From: Lelliottia sp. WAP21
Lineage (GTDB): Bacteria > Pseudomonadota > Gammaproteobacteria > Enterobacterales > Enterobacteriaceae
Assembly: GCF_020532665.2 (NCBI RefSeq)
Contig: NZ_JAIWPG020000007.1
Coordinates: 186,001-250,000 of the forward strand
Reading direction: 5' to 3'
DNA length: 64,000 bases
Below, piece after piece: positions 53,113 to 60,538 of this stretch. The translations under genes and the position numbers were made by a program. A model generated the notes under the pieces. The model was given only the letters and a program-made list of their open reading frames with translations, was not told the origin of the DNA and searched no databases. The first letter of the stretch is position 1, and every line of letters begins with the position of its first letter.

Positions 53113-54102
53113 TTACTTACCGCCCAGCCCTTTTTTGGCCAGTTCTTCTTTGAAGTTGTCACGCGTGATCAGCACCACATCGGTCACTTCGGTGAACTTC
53201 GCAGGCTCGGCATCTTTGGTCACCCAGTTGTAAAGCATTTCGCTGGATTTATATCCGTGTACGTCCGGGCTTGGCAGCAGAGAACCATAGAAGCCGGTGG
53301 CCTGCGCTTTCGACAGCTCGCTCACGGCATCCACACCGTTAATACCAATCCCGATGACATTTGGCGCTTTAAAGCCCTGACCTTCCGTAGCACGTACGCC
53401 GCCCAGTACGGTGTTATCGTTCATCCCGACCACCAGCCAGTGTTTCACTTCCGGATGCTGCACCAGCATGGAGTTTGCTGCATCGAATGCGCCGGGAATA
53501 TCGTTGGATTTGGTTGGAACTTTATAGATCTGTTTTTCCGGGAAACCGGCCGCTTTCAGGGCGTCGATAGAACCGGTCGTGCGGCGGCGTGCGGTATCCA
53601 GTTCATCCGCCGTAATCGCCATAACGGCAGTCTCTTTGACATCCCAGCCGCGTTTTTGCATCTCTTTAAACAGTTCCTGGCCCTGGCGTTCGCCGATTTT
53701 AGTGGCGGCCATCATGACCAGCGGCACCGTGTCCATCGGTTTACCTTTCGCCGTCACAAACTGGTCGTCAACGGCAATGACCTTCATACCGTAACCTCGC
53801 GCTTTCGCCACGATGGCAGAACCCAGTTTTGGATCCGGGGTACAAATAACGAAGCCTTTCGCACCGCTTGCCGCCAGGCTATCAATGGCGTTAAGGGTTT
53901 TTTCACCGTCCGGGACGGCAATCTTAATCACGTCAAAGCCCAGATCTTTCCCGGCCTTATCGGCAAATTTCCATTCGGTCTGGAACCAGGGTTCTTCGGG
54001 TTGCTTGACCAGAAAACCAAGTTTTAAATTCTCTGCGATAGCGGATTGTGACATAACAGCGGCCAGGCCAAGGGCCGCCAGCGTTTTAGTAAATTTGTGC
54101 AT
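53113..54102 (-). CDS. araF: L-arabinose-binding periplasmic protein AraF
   Basis: A 329-residue periplasmic binding protein with a signal peptide (MHKFTKTLAALGLAAVMSQS, cleavage after AIA), close in length to E. coli AraF. It captures L-arabinose (also D-galactose) for AraGH. First gene of the operon, preceded by a 316-bp region with AraC-like half-sites. Confidence 0.97.
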   Translation of the reverse strand: MHKFTKTLAALGLAAVMSQSAIAENLKLGFLVKQPEEPWFQTEWKFADKAGKDLGFDVIKIAVPDGEKTLNAIDSLAASGAKGFVICTPDPKLGSAIVAKARGYGMKVIAVDDQFVTAKGKPMDTVPLVMMAATKIGERQGQELFKEMQKRGWDVKETAVMAITADELDTARRRTTGSIDALKAAGFPEKQIYKVPTKSNDIPGAFDAANSMLVQHPEVKHWLVVGMNDNTVLGGVRATEGQGFKAPNVIGIGINGVDAVSELSKAQATGFYGSLLPSPDVHGYKSSEMLYNWVTKDAEPAKFTEVTDVVLITRDNFKEELAKKGLGGK

Positions 54103-54418
54103 GGTTAACTCCAGCTTTAACTTTCTTTTATGTAGGGGATATTTTCACGAAATTAATTTAATCAGACTTAAAACAAGGTTTTAGCGCGCACCCTGTAATA
54201 AGCGATTGCGCTGAGGATAGTTTTAGCGGGAAATTAATCATCCATAAGAGAGCAACATCACACCGCAGAATTACAGTAATTGCGTACATAGATTTAGCGG
54301 AAAATGACATAAATAAAGCGAGAATTGTCGGACAAATAGAAAGGGGCTAAGCAGAATTATCCATAAGGCCAGCTAAGAAATCCCTGTAATCCGGACGCCA
54401 TAGCGCCCGAATAATAAA
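54103..54418 (-). promoter_or_regulatory. araFGH control region with AraC-like half-sites
   Basis: The gap contains TAGCGGAAAATGACATA (54295-54311) and AAGCAGAATTATCCATA (54349-54365). Both resemble the AraC half-site TAGC-N7-TCCATA as I remember it, oriented opposite to araF. A weak third copy sits 21 bp from the first, at 54316. A CRP-like half palindrome (minus TGTGATGTTGCTCTCT, 54246-54261) lies between these and araF. The assignments are by eye and tentative. Confidence 0.45.
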
Positions 54419-54976
54419 TTACCAGGCGTAATAAATGTGATCGGCGTGATCGCGAACGGCAGCTTCATCGTTAAGTAATCGTGCCGCCAGGGTCAGGGCA
54501 AAATCAAAGGCATGTCCCAGCCCTTTTCCGCTGAGAAGATTGCGATCCTCGACCACGGGAGCATCGACATATTCACCGTCCTGTACCGTTTCCCACAGAT
54601 CGCCGGAGCAGACATAGCGGCGCCCTTTCAGGAGCTGGTTTCCGCCCAGTACCCGTGCGGCAGCCGAACAAATCGGACAAATGAGCTTTCCGGCTTCATC
54701 ATGCGCCATGATAAAGCGTATGACCTCTTCATTTGCGGCCAGATTCACGCTGCCCTGGGGCCCACCGGGGAGGACCACTGCATCATAAAGCCTCTCTTTA
54801 CGCTCGGTGAGCGTGCTGTCGGCTACCATCGGAATAGCGTGATAACTGACCACCGCACGCGTTTCTGCGCAGGCCAGCGTCTCGACCTCAATATGCATTC
54901 GTCGCAGAATGTCGATAGTGATAATCGCTTCTGCTTCTTCAAAACCGGGTGCTAATAGTACCGCCACTCTTGCCAT
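54419..54976 (-). CDS. DJ-1/PfpI family protein
   Basis: A 185-residue cytosolic protein of the DJ-1/YajL branch. It has the N-terminal Glu-containing motif (LLAPGFEEAEAI) and the nucleophile-elbow Cys in PICSAAARVLGG, preceded by VVLPGGPQGSVN. Members act as glyoxalase-III-like or protein-deglycase/chaperone proteins, and the two cannot be separated by sequence. It is a separate paralog from the housekeeping YajL and is not at this locus in E. coli, sitting between araF and ftnB. Confidence 0.85.
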   Translation of the reverse strand: MARVAVLLAPGFEEAEAIITIDILRRMHIEVETLACAETRAVVSYHAIPMVADSTLTERKERLYDAVVLPGGPQGSVNLAANEEVIRFIMAHDEAGKLICPICSAAARVLGGNQLLKGRRYVCSGDLWETVQDGEYVDAPVVEDRNLLSGKGLGHAFDFALTLAARLLNDEAAVRDHADHIYYAW

Positions 54977-55391
54977 GCTGAACCCCTTAATATATTTAAT
55001 TAAAACAATGTTTCATAATCACAAAAAGAGGAAGATCATACTTGCACCTGGATCACACTTCCTGCTCAATTCGGAAAAATTGATGTAGCGCAATTTTTTA
55101 ATACTTTGTCGCAAAACATCGAAAAGTCTTTCTGGCGCACCAAAATAATTCTCGTTGTAAATCATATATATATGAATATTGCATTTCGAAAAACTGATTA
55201 TTAGTCATGACATATTTAAGTAATATTATTATTTGTAATGGATCGTAAAAATGGCCAGTTAAGAGTTTTCTTAAACTCAATGCCGCGCTATTCTTAATTA
55301 CAAATGAAAGGAAGTGGATAAGCGATCACATTCAGAAAAGACGAACCGGATATATTCTGTCTTTAGCACCCATGGAAATAAGGATATAACA
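54977..55391. other. AT-rich gap upstream of ftnB
   Basis: About 415 bp between the divergent DJ-1 family gene and ftnB, strongly AT-rich, with short frames only. The only recognised signal is the CpxR-like box at 55235-55249. Confidence 0.6.
55235..55249 (+). promoter_or_regulatory. CpxR-like box upstream of ftnB
   Basis: GTAAT-GGATC-GTAAA fits the CpxR tandem consensus GTAAA-N5-GTAAA with one mismatch, about 145 bp before ftnB. I recall ftnB among CpxR-regulated genes in E. coli; regulation here is inference. Confidence 0.45.
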
Positions 55392-55895
55392 ATGACGACT
55401 CCAGTAATGGTTCAAAAGCTCAATACCCAGATGAATCTTGAATTCTATGCTTCGAATCTTTATTTGCATTTGAGCGACTGGTGTTCTGAGCACAGTCTTA
55501 ACGGTACCGCGATGTTTCTTCGTTCCCAGGCGCAAAGCAACGTGACCCAAATGATGCGCGTGTTTGAATTCATGAAGAAAGCCGGTGCAAATCCCATTGT
55601 TAAACCTATCGACATGTCAGATGAAGAGTACACGTGCCTGGAAGAGTTATTTCAGAAAACGCTTGATGAGTACGATCGTCGGTGTAGCACACTGAGCAAA
55701 CTGACCGATGAAGCAAAAATCCTTAAAGACGACGTGACCCTGGATTTCTTGCATGATATGGGCAAAGAAAAGCAGCAGGACGGTGTTTTGCTCAAAACTA
55801 TTCTCGATGAAGTCCGCAGCGCAAAACGCGCGGGGTTGTGCGCTGAGCAAACCGATCAGCACCTTATCAACGTCATGAACTATCAAAAACACTAA
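55392..55895 (+). CDS. ftnB: Ferritin-like protein FtnB
   Basis: A 167-residue ferritin-family four-helix protein. The start at 55392 matches E. coli FtnB; an upstream in-frame ATG-less extension is unlikely. Of the ferroxidase-centre residues of FtnA, Glu17 is kept (MNLEFYA), but Glu50 and His53 are replaced by Asn and Gln (AQSNVTQMM), as in E. coli FtnB. It is therefore probably not a classical iron-storing ferritin; roles in iron-sulfur repair or as an accessory have been proposed in Salmonella. Confidence 0.94.
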   Translation: MTTPVMVQKLNTQMNLEFYASNLYLHLSDWCSEHSLNGTAMFLRSQAQSNVTQMMRVFEFMKKAGANPIVKPIDMSDEEYTCLEELFQKTLDEYDRRCSTLSKLTDEAKILKDDVTLDFLHDMGKEKQQDGVLLKTILDEVRSAKRAGLCAEQTDQHLINVMNYQKH

Positions 55896-56064
55896 GATTC
55901 TGCGGGCCGGCCCTTTGGCAAAGCGACGGCCCGTGTAGAATGTTAAGTTTTAGTTACCAAACCCTTGCTTTCATTGATATTTTACAAATCAGACCTGGCT
56001 CCCAACCTATACACACACAAAATGTAATGATTTCGTCAAGATTATTCTGTTGACGAGGGGTTAC

Positions 56065-57408
56065 ATGATTACCATCGAATTTGTTGTCATTATTCTCTGC
56101 CTGCTGGTAGGCACGCGCTTTGGCGGCATGGGCCTGGGGCTAATAAGCGGTATAGGCCTGTTCATCCTGAGCTTTGTCTTTGGCTTACAGCCCGGCAAAC
56201 CACCGGTTGACGTGATGTTAACGATACTGGCCGTAATTGGCTGTGCGGCGACATTGCAAACGGCCGGCGGGCTAAACGTGATGATGCAATTTGCCGAGCG
56301 CCTGTTACGCCGCCATCCGCAGCACATTACGCTTCTCGCGCCGTTTACTACCTGGATGTTGACGTTTCTGTGCGGCACGGGTCATGTGGTCTACACCATG
56401 TTTCCCATCATTGCCGATATCGCCCTTAAAAAAGGGATCCGTCCGGAGCGCCCCATGGCCGTGGCCTCCATTGCCTCGCAAATGGCCATTACCGCCTCAC
56501 CGGTTTCCGTCGCCGTCGTCTCCCTGGTGTCAATCATTGCCGCCCAGCATGGGATTGGTCAGGCATGGGGGATTCTGGAGATATTGGCCGTCTCCGTTCC
56601 TGCCTCTCTGTTTGGTGTGGCGATCGCCGCGCTCTGGAGCCTGCGTCGCGGGAAGGATCTGGCCGATGATGCAGAGTTTCAGGAAAAGTTGAAAGATCCC
56701 AAACAGCGCGAATTTATCTACGGCAGCACCGAGACATTAATGAATCAACGCTTTCCAAAACAAGCGTACTGGTCAACCTGGATTTTCTTCGCGGGCATTG
56801 CGGTGGTGGTGTTGTTAGGGGCATTACCGCAGCTGCGGCCGGCCTTTGAGATAAAGGGGAAGATGACCGCACTCTCAATGAATCTTGTGATTCAGATGAT
56901 GATGTTAATTGCCGGCGCAGTCATGCTGATCGCCTGTAAAGTCAACGCTTCAGCGATCTCGAATGGTGCGGTCTTTAAAGCCGGGATGGTGGCTATTTTC
57001 TCGGTCTTTGGCGTGGCCTGGATGAGTGATACTTTCTTCCAGGCGCATCTGGATGAGCTAAAAATGGCGCTGGAGGGCGTGGTAAAAAGCCACCCCTGGA
57101 CCTACGCTATTGTGCTTTTCCTGGTGTCTAAACTGGTGAATAGCCAGGCCGCGGCATTAACGGCTGTCGCCCCGATGGGTTTGATGCTGGGTATCGAACC
57201 GAAAATGCTGATTGCCTTCTTCCCGGCCTCTTACGGTTATTTTGTCCTGCCTACTTACCCAAGCGACCTGGCCTGTATTGGCTTCGACCGCTCCGGAACG
57301 ACACGCATTGGCAAATTTATCATTAATCACAGCTTTATTTTGCCGGGGCTTATAGGCGTCAGCTGCGCCTGTGTAGCGAGTTATCTGTTGGTTCAGACAT
57401 TCTTCTGA
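56065..57408 (+). CDS. Anaerobic C4-dicarboxylate transporter, DcuA/DcuB family
   Basis: A 447-residue inner-membrane carrier with about 10-12 hydrophobic segments. The start at 56065 (GAGGGG upstream) gives MITIEFVVIILCLLVGTRFGG, aligned with DcuB N-termini. Family segments are GTGHVVYTMFPIIADIALKKGIRPERPMA and SQMAITASPVSVAVVS. It probably exchanges fumarate, malate or aspartate for succinate in anaerobic growth. The length is closer to DcuB (446) than DcuA (433), but the paralog cannot be fixed. Confidence 0.9.
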   Translation: MITIEFVVIILCLLVGTRFGGMGLGLISGIGLFILSFVFGLQPGKPPVDVMLTILAVIGCAATLQTAGGLNVMMQFAERLLRRHPQHITLLAPFTTWMLTFLCGTGHVVYTMFPIIADIALKKGIRPERPMAVASIASQMAITASPVSVAVVSLVSIIAAQHGIGQAWGILEILAVSVPASLFGVAIAALWSLRRGKDLADDAEFQEKLKDPKQREFIYGSTETLMNQRFPKQAYWSTWIFFAGIAVVVLLGALPQLRPAFEIKGKMTALSMNLVIQMMMLIAGAVMLIACKVNASAISNGAVFKAGMVAIFSVFGVAWMSDTFFQAHLDELKMALEGVVKSHPWTYAIVLFLVSKLVNSQAAALTAVAPMGLMLGIEPKMLIAFFPASYGYFVLPTYPSDLACIGFDRSGTTRIGKFIINHSFILPGLIGVSCACVASYLLVQTFF

Positions 57409-57417
57409 TGGGTTATC

Positions 57418-57437
57418 GGGCGGCCAGTCGGCCGCCC
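57418..57437. terminator. Hairpin after the Dcu gene
   Basis: GGGCGGCC-AGTC-GGCCGCCC, a perfect 8-bp GC stem, sits 9 bp after the Dcu stop and 48 bp before the yecJ stop on the other strand. It is followed only by a short T run. Confidence 0.5.
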
Positions 57438-57484
57438 AACGACGTTTGAAAAAAACGTATCAAATTTCAAAACATCGGTTTATT

Positions 57485-57736
57485 TTAGTGAGACTCACCC
57501 TGCGGTGTGAAACGCAGTTCGATAAGCGCAATGGCTTTTTGAATGGCGCGAAGCGTTACCGGGTCCGCTGCCGCAGGATGGTTATTAAAATCGATGTTTT
57601 TAAGCTGGGTGGACATTTTTTCACGCACTTCTACAGGCGCAATAACATCAATAACATCCAGAATTTGTTTAATAACCAGCTGACAGGCGACGACGTCAGA
57701 GACCAGTTCCTGATCGGCGCTAAGATTTTGAGACAT
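57485..57736 (-). CDS. yecJ: DUF2766 family protein YecJ
   Basis: An 83-residue small cytosolic protein almost identical to E. coli YecJ in the stretches [19 protein letters not shown] and [17 protein letters not shown] (here [13 protein letters not shown]). The function is unknown. It lies next to azuC, as in E. coli. Confidence 0.92.
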   Translation of the reverse strand: MSQNLSADQELVSDVVACQLVIKQILDVIDVIAPVEVREKMSTQLKNIDFNNHPAAADPVTLRAIQKAIALIELRFTPQGESH

Positions 57737-57812
57737 AGACGGCTCCTTAATGAAAGGCCGTCATAGTAGCAAAATGCACGGCCTTTCATCCTCTTTCGTC
57801 AAACGCAAAGAC

Positions 57813-57841
57813 AAAAAAACCTGCCGAAGCAGGTTTTTTTA
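57813..57841. terminator. Terminator of azuCR
   Basis: The stem AACCTGC-CGAA-GCAGGTT has A and T runs of seven on either side. It is an intrinsic terminator on the minus strand and also works in the other direction. Confidence 0.88.
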
Positions 57842-57925
57842 TCAGAACATCGCGCCTGGCGGGACGTCTTTGAAGGTATTGCAGTAGTTAGCCCACATGC
57901 TTTTCAGGATTTTGCGCAGTTTCAT
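57842..57925 (-). CDS. azuC: Small membrane-associated protein AzuC
   Basis: A 27-codon gene: MKLRKILKSMWANYCNTF, then KDVPPGAMF. E. coli AzuC is 28 residues with nearly the same sequence (MKLRKILKSMFNNYCKTF...). It is a short amphipathic protein that in E. coli associates with the inner membrane and modulates GlpD. GGAG precedes the ATG by 8 nt. Too short for routine gene finders. Confidence 0.9.
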   Translation of the reverse strand: MKLRKILKSMWANYCNTFKDVPPGAMF

Positions 57926-58007
57926 GGTCTTGCTCCGGTAACTTGTTATGCAGGTGTTATTTTCTATCCGCATATAATATGACCAGCGTCGCAAAAATCA
58001 ACTTTTT

Positions 58008-58023
58008 TGTGATACCGATCACG
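58008..58023. promoter_or_regulatory. CRP site upstream of azuCR
   Basis: TGTGATACCGATCACG is a TGTGA-N6-TCAC(G) palindrome just upstream of the azuCR promoter. E. coli azuCR is under CRP control. It could also affect the divergent MFS gene. Confidence 0.65.
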
Positions 58024-58137
58024 CTTTAAAACTAACCAATGCTGCTCATTTGTTAAAAAAAGCACCATGAATCCGTAGGTTACCACCGGATAAATTTCGG
58101 TAAATTATTATAAAATTTTTTGAATGGCAGGAAGAGA

Positions 58138-59559
58138 ATGGCAGAAAACATCACCGGTCGTGAACGCCACGGGTTATCCCCTGCCGCGTTGTTAGTGGCT
58201 GGCGCTTTCTTTATGGAGTTTCTTGACGGAACGGTTATCGCCACTGCATTACCCGATATGGCAAAAAGCTTTGGCGTGCAGGCGGTTGATCTTAACATCG
58301 GTATCAGCGCCTACCTGATTACGCTGGCCGTTTTGATCCCTGCCAGCGGCTGGATAGCCGATCGCTTTGGCGCCCGTAAGGTCTTTGCCCTTGCGCTGGC
58401 AATATTCACTCTGGCCTCCGTCCTCTGCGGACTCTCAAGTACCGTTGACCAGTTTGTGGCGATGCGCGTCCTTCAGGGCATGGGCGGGGCGCTGATGGTC
58501 CCGGTAGGCAGACTGGCCGTCTTACGCACCACCCCCAAACATCTGTTGATAACCGCCATCGCCACCTTGACCTGGCCCGCGCTGGTGGCGCCCATCATAG
58601 GCCCGCCGTTGGGAGGATTTATTACACGTTATGCGGACTGGCGCTGGATCTTCTTTATTAATGTGCCTCTCGGCCTCATCGCCATTGCCCTCGCCCTGCG
58701 TATTATTCCCAATATCGTTGAGGAGACGCGAAGGCCATTCGATGTCCCGGGATTTATTGCCACCTCTGTTGCGATGGTCAGTCTTGTTTATGCGATGGAG
58801 TTGTTGGGAGCAGCCCATCCTCAGGGCGGATTAACGTTCGGCCTGCTGGCTATCGGTATCGTGACGCTGCTGTATGCCCTTCGGCATTTTCGTAAAACAC
58901 CCTGGCCAATGATTCGTCTGGAGGCCATGCAGGTGCCGACATTTCGCGTCACGATGTACGGCGGCTCGTTATTCCGCGCCTCGATTAGCGCCGTCCCTTT
59001 CCTGCTACCGCTGATGTTTCAGGTAGGATTTGGAATGGATGCTTTCCGTTCGGGGTTACTGGTTCTGGCCGTGTTTGTCGGAAACTTGACGATTAAACCG
59101 GCCACCACGCCGTTGATACGCTGGCTGGGGTTCAAGAAACTGCTCCTGATCAACGGCGGACTAAATGTCCTGTCACTGCTGGCCTGTGCCTTCTTAACGC
59201 CGCAAACCCCGGTCTGGCTCATCATGCTGATTTTATATCTGGGTGGGGTATTTCGTTCGATACAGTTTACGGCAGTGAGTACGCTGGCCTTCTCAGACGT
59301 GCCTTCAGCACAAATGAGCTATGCCAACACCCTCTTTTCAACCGCGACGCAGCTTGCCGTGGGACTGGGAATTACGCTTGGGGCCATCGGGATTCGCATC
59401 GGTGAAAAAGTGAGCGAGTTTTCAGGGCTTGCCGCTGTGCCGGGAATGAGTTTCCGCCTGGCCTTCGTTGCCATTGCGCTGGTTTGCCTGGCAGGGATGT
59501 TTGACACGCTGCGCCTGGAGAAAGATGCGGGAAGCGCGGTATCCCAAAAACAGCGATAG
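58138..59559 (+). CDS. MFS transporter, DHA2 (14-helix) drug exporter-like
   Basis: A 473-residue inner-membrane protein. The start at 58138 (MAENITGRERHGLSPAALLV) is preferred; an upstream TTG at 58120 is not. It has about 14 hydrophobic helices with MFS motif A (GWIADRFGARKVF), motif C-like sequence (GPPLGGFITRYADWRWIFFIN) and the DHA2 opening motif MEFLDGTVIATALP. It resembles the MdtD/HsrA group of putative multidrug exporters. Substrate unknown; not present at this place in E. coli. Confidence 0.88.
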   Translation: MAENITGRERHGLSPAALLVAGAFFMEFLDGTVIATALPDMAKSFGVQAVDLNIGISAYLITLAVLIPASGWIADRFGARKVFALALAIFTLASVLCGLSSTVDQFVAMRVLQGMGGALMVPVGRLAVLRTTPKHLLITAIATLTWPALVAPIIGPPLGGFITRYADWRWIFFINVPLGLIAIALALRIIPNIVEETRRPFDVPGFIATSVAMVSLVYAMELLGAAHPQGGLTFGLLAIGIVTLLYALRHFRKTPWPMIRLEAMQVPTFRVTMYGGSLFRASISAVPFLLPLMFQVGFGMDAFRSGLLVLAVFVGNLTIKPATTPLIRWLGFKKLLLINGGLNVLSLLACAFLTPQTPVWLIMLILYLGGVFRSIQFTAVSTLAFSDVPSAQMSYANTLFSTATQLAVGLGITLGAIGIRIGEKVSEFSGLAAVPGMSFRLAFVAIALVCLAGMFDTLRLEKDAGSAVSQKQR

Positions 59560-59581
59560 CGTGGAGTGATCAGGGGCATCA

Positions 59582-59645
59582 GGCGACTTCCTGAGCGAAA
59601 AAGGAAGTCGCCAACGGGTGAGCAAGACGTCTGTTCGCTCACCCG
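59582..59645. terminator. Two consecutive hairpins between MFS and RpiB-like genes
   Basis: An 11-bp perfect stem (GGCGACTTCCT/AGGAAGTCGCC, 59582-59612) is followed directly by a 9-bp stem (CGGGTGAGC/GCTCACCCG, 59615-59645). They fill the gap between the convergent genes and probably terminate both. Confidence 0.65.
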
Positions 59646-59651
59646 ATACGC

Positions 59652-60290
59652 TTAGCCTACGATGCTGCGCACAAACGCTTCGATCTCTTTGTCCTGGCAG
59701 TTTTCGAAGAAACACTCCTGGAAACGCTGCCCGGTCACCGCGGTTTTCACCAGTTCAGGATCAATCGCGCGCAGGGTATCGAGATAGTTCTCTTTTACCA
59801 CGGCGGCTTTAACCTGATTCAGAATACCGGCGTTACGCACCTGAGGTTCTTTACGCTCTGGTGGGTATCCTTCACCTTTGCGACCGGTGAAGGCTTTCTC
59901 AAAGATAAAGCGAACGTTCAGCTCTGCACCCCAGCCAAACCCTTTGGCGAAAGGCAGGGCGAGCGCGTTACCGTTGTTAATCTGGGCGAACAGAAACGCA
60001 TCGGCGGGATCGATACAGTAGCCGCAATTGACGCCCGGATGGATGTTCAGGGACATCAGCGCGCCCTGCCCGGTTCCACAGCCGGTCACCACAAAATCCA
60101 CCGCTTTCGAGTTCAGCAAAATGCTCGCCATGATACCCAGATGGATATAGGTCAGATGATGATCGTTTTCATCGCTCATCCCAACGTTGTACACCGGGAA
60201 GCCCTTCTCATCGGCAACCGCGTTAAGTTCATTAAGGATGACGGCGTTTTTACTCGCCTGGCTGTTTTCCATCATCAGTGCAATTTTCAT
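59652..60290 (-). CDS. RpiB/LacA/LacB-family sugar-phosphate isomerase
   Basis: A 212-residue cytosolic protein. The N-terminal ~140 residues resemble RpiB, with the active-site Cys in VTGCGTGQGALMS (RpiB: CGTG-I-G). It has a longer C-terminal region than RpiB (about 150 residues), as in a subgroup annotated as DUF3666/ribose-5-phosphate isomerase-like. It may isomerise a rarer sugar phosphate; neighbours give no pathway. GAGA-type ribosome-binding site upstream. Confidence 0.8.
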   Translation of the reverse strand: MKIALMMENSQASKNAVILNELNAVADEKGFPVYNVGMSDENDHHLTYIHLGIMASILLNSKAVDFVVTGCGTGQGALMSLNIHPGVNCGYCIDPADAFLFAQINNGNALALPFAKGFGWGAELNVRFIFEKAFTGRKGEGYPPERKEPQVRNAGILNQVKAAVVKENYLDTLRAIDPELVKTAVTGQRFQECFFENCQDKEIEAFVRSIVG

Positions 60291-60487
60291 TCTTCATCTC
60301 CTGAATGCTTGCGGGTCATCCCGCCATGAGTCGCTGGTCAACTTCAACCTTACTACTTAGCAAACATACTTTCAAATTAACTGAAAAAACGTTTTAAAAA
60401 ATCAAGATGCGCTCACAATTTCAGGTCATGCTGAGTAAAGGGTCAACGCAAGGGGATCGTCACGAAACTGCTACTCACCAAGGAGAG

Positions 60488-60507
60488 TGTTAGCTAGAAT
60501 GCTAACA
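60488..60507. promoter_or_regulatory. Operator-like inverted repeat upstream of HD-GYP gene
   Basis: TGTTAGC-TAGAAT-GCTAACA is a perfect 7-bp inverted repeat whose 6-bp centre (TAGAAT) resembles a -10 hexamer, 32 bp before the start codon. It could be a repressor operator over the promoter; no strong -35 was seen. Confidence 0.4.
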
Positions 60508-60538
60508 AAAGAGAATAAAAATGCACTGAGGATTGCCT

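Larger units (their letters stand above)
57813..57967 (-). ncRNA. azuR: AzuCR dual-function RNA
   Basis: In E. coli the ~164-nt RNA AzuCR (formerly IsrB) both encodes AzuC and base-pairs with mRNAs. Here the promoter TTGATT, 16 nt, TATTAT (minus strand, 58001-57974) predicts a start near 57967, and the intrinsic terminator ends at 57813, giving about 155 nt with azuC inside. Confidence 0.7.

Noticed and set aside
60420..60460. Sigma-28 promoter for the HD-GYP gene
   Set aside because: A TAAAG element is present but the GCCGATAA box is not at the required spacing.
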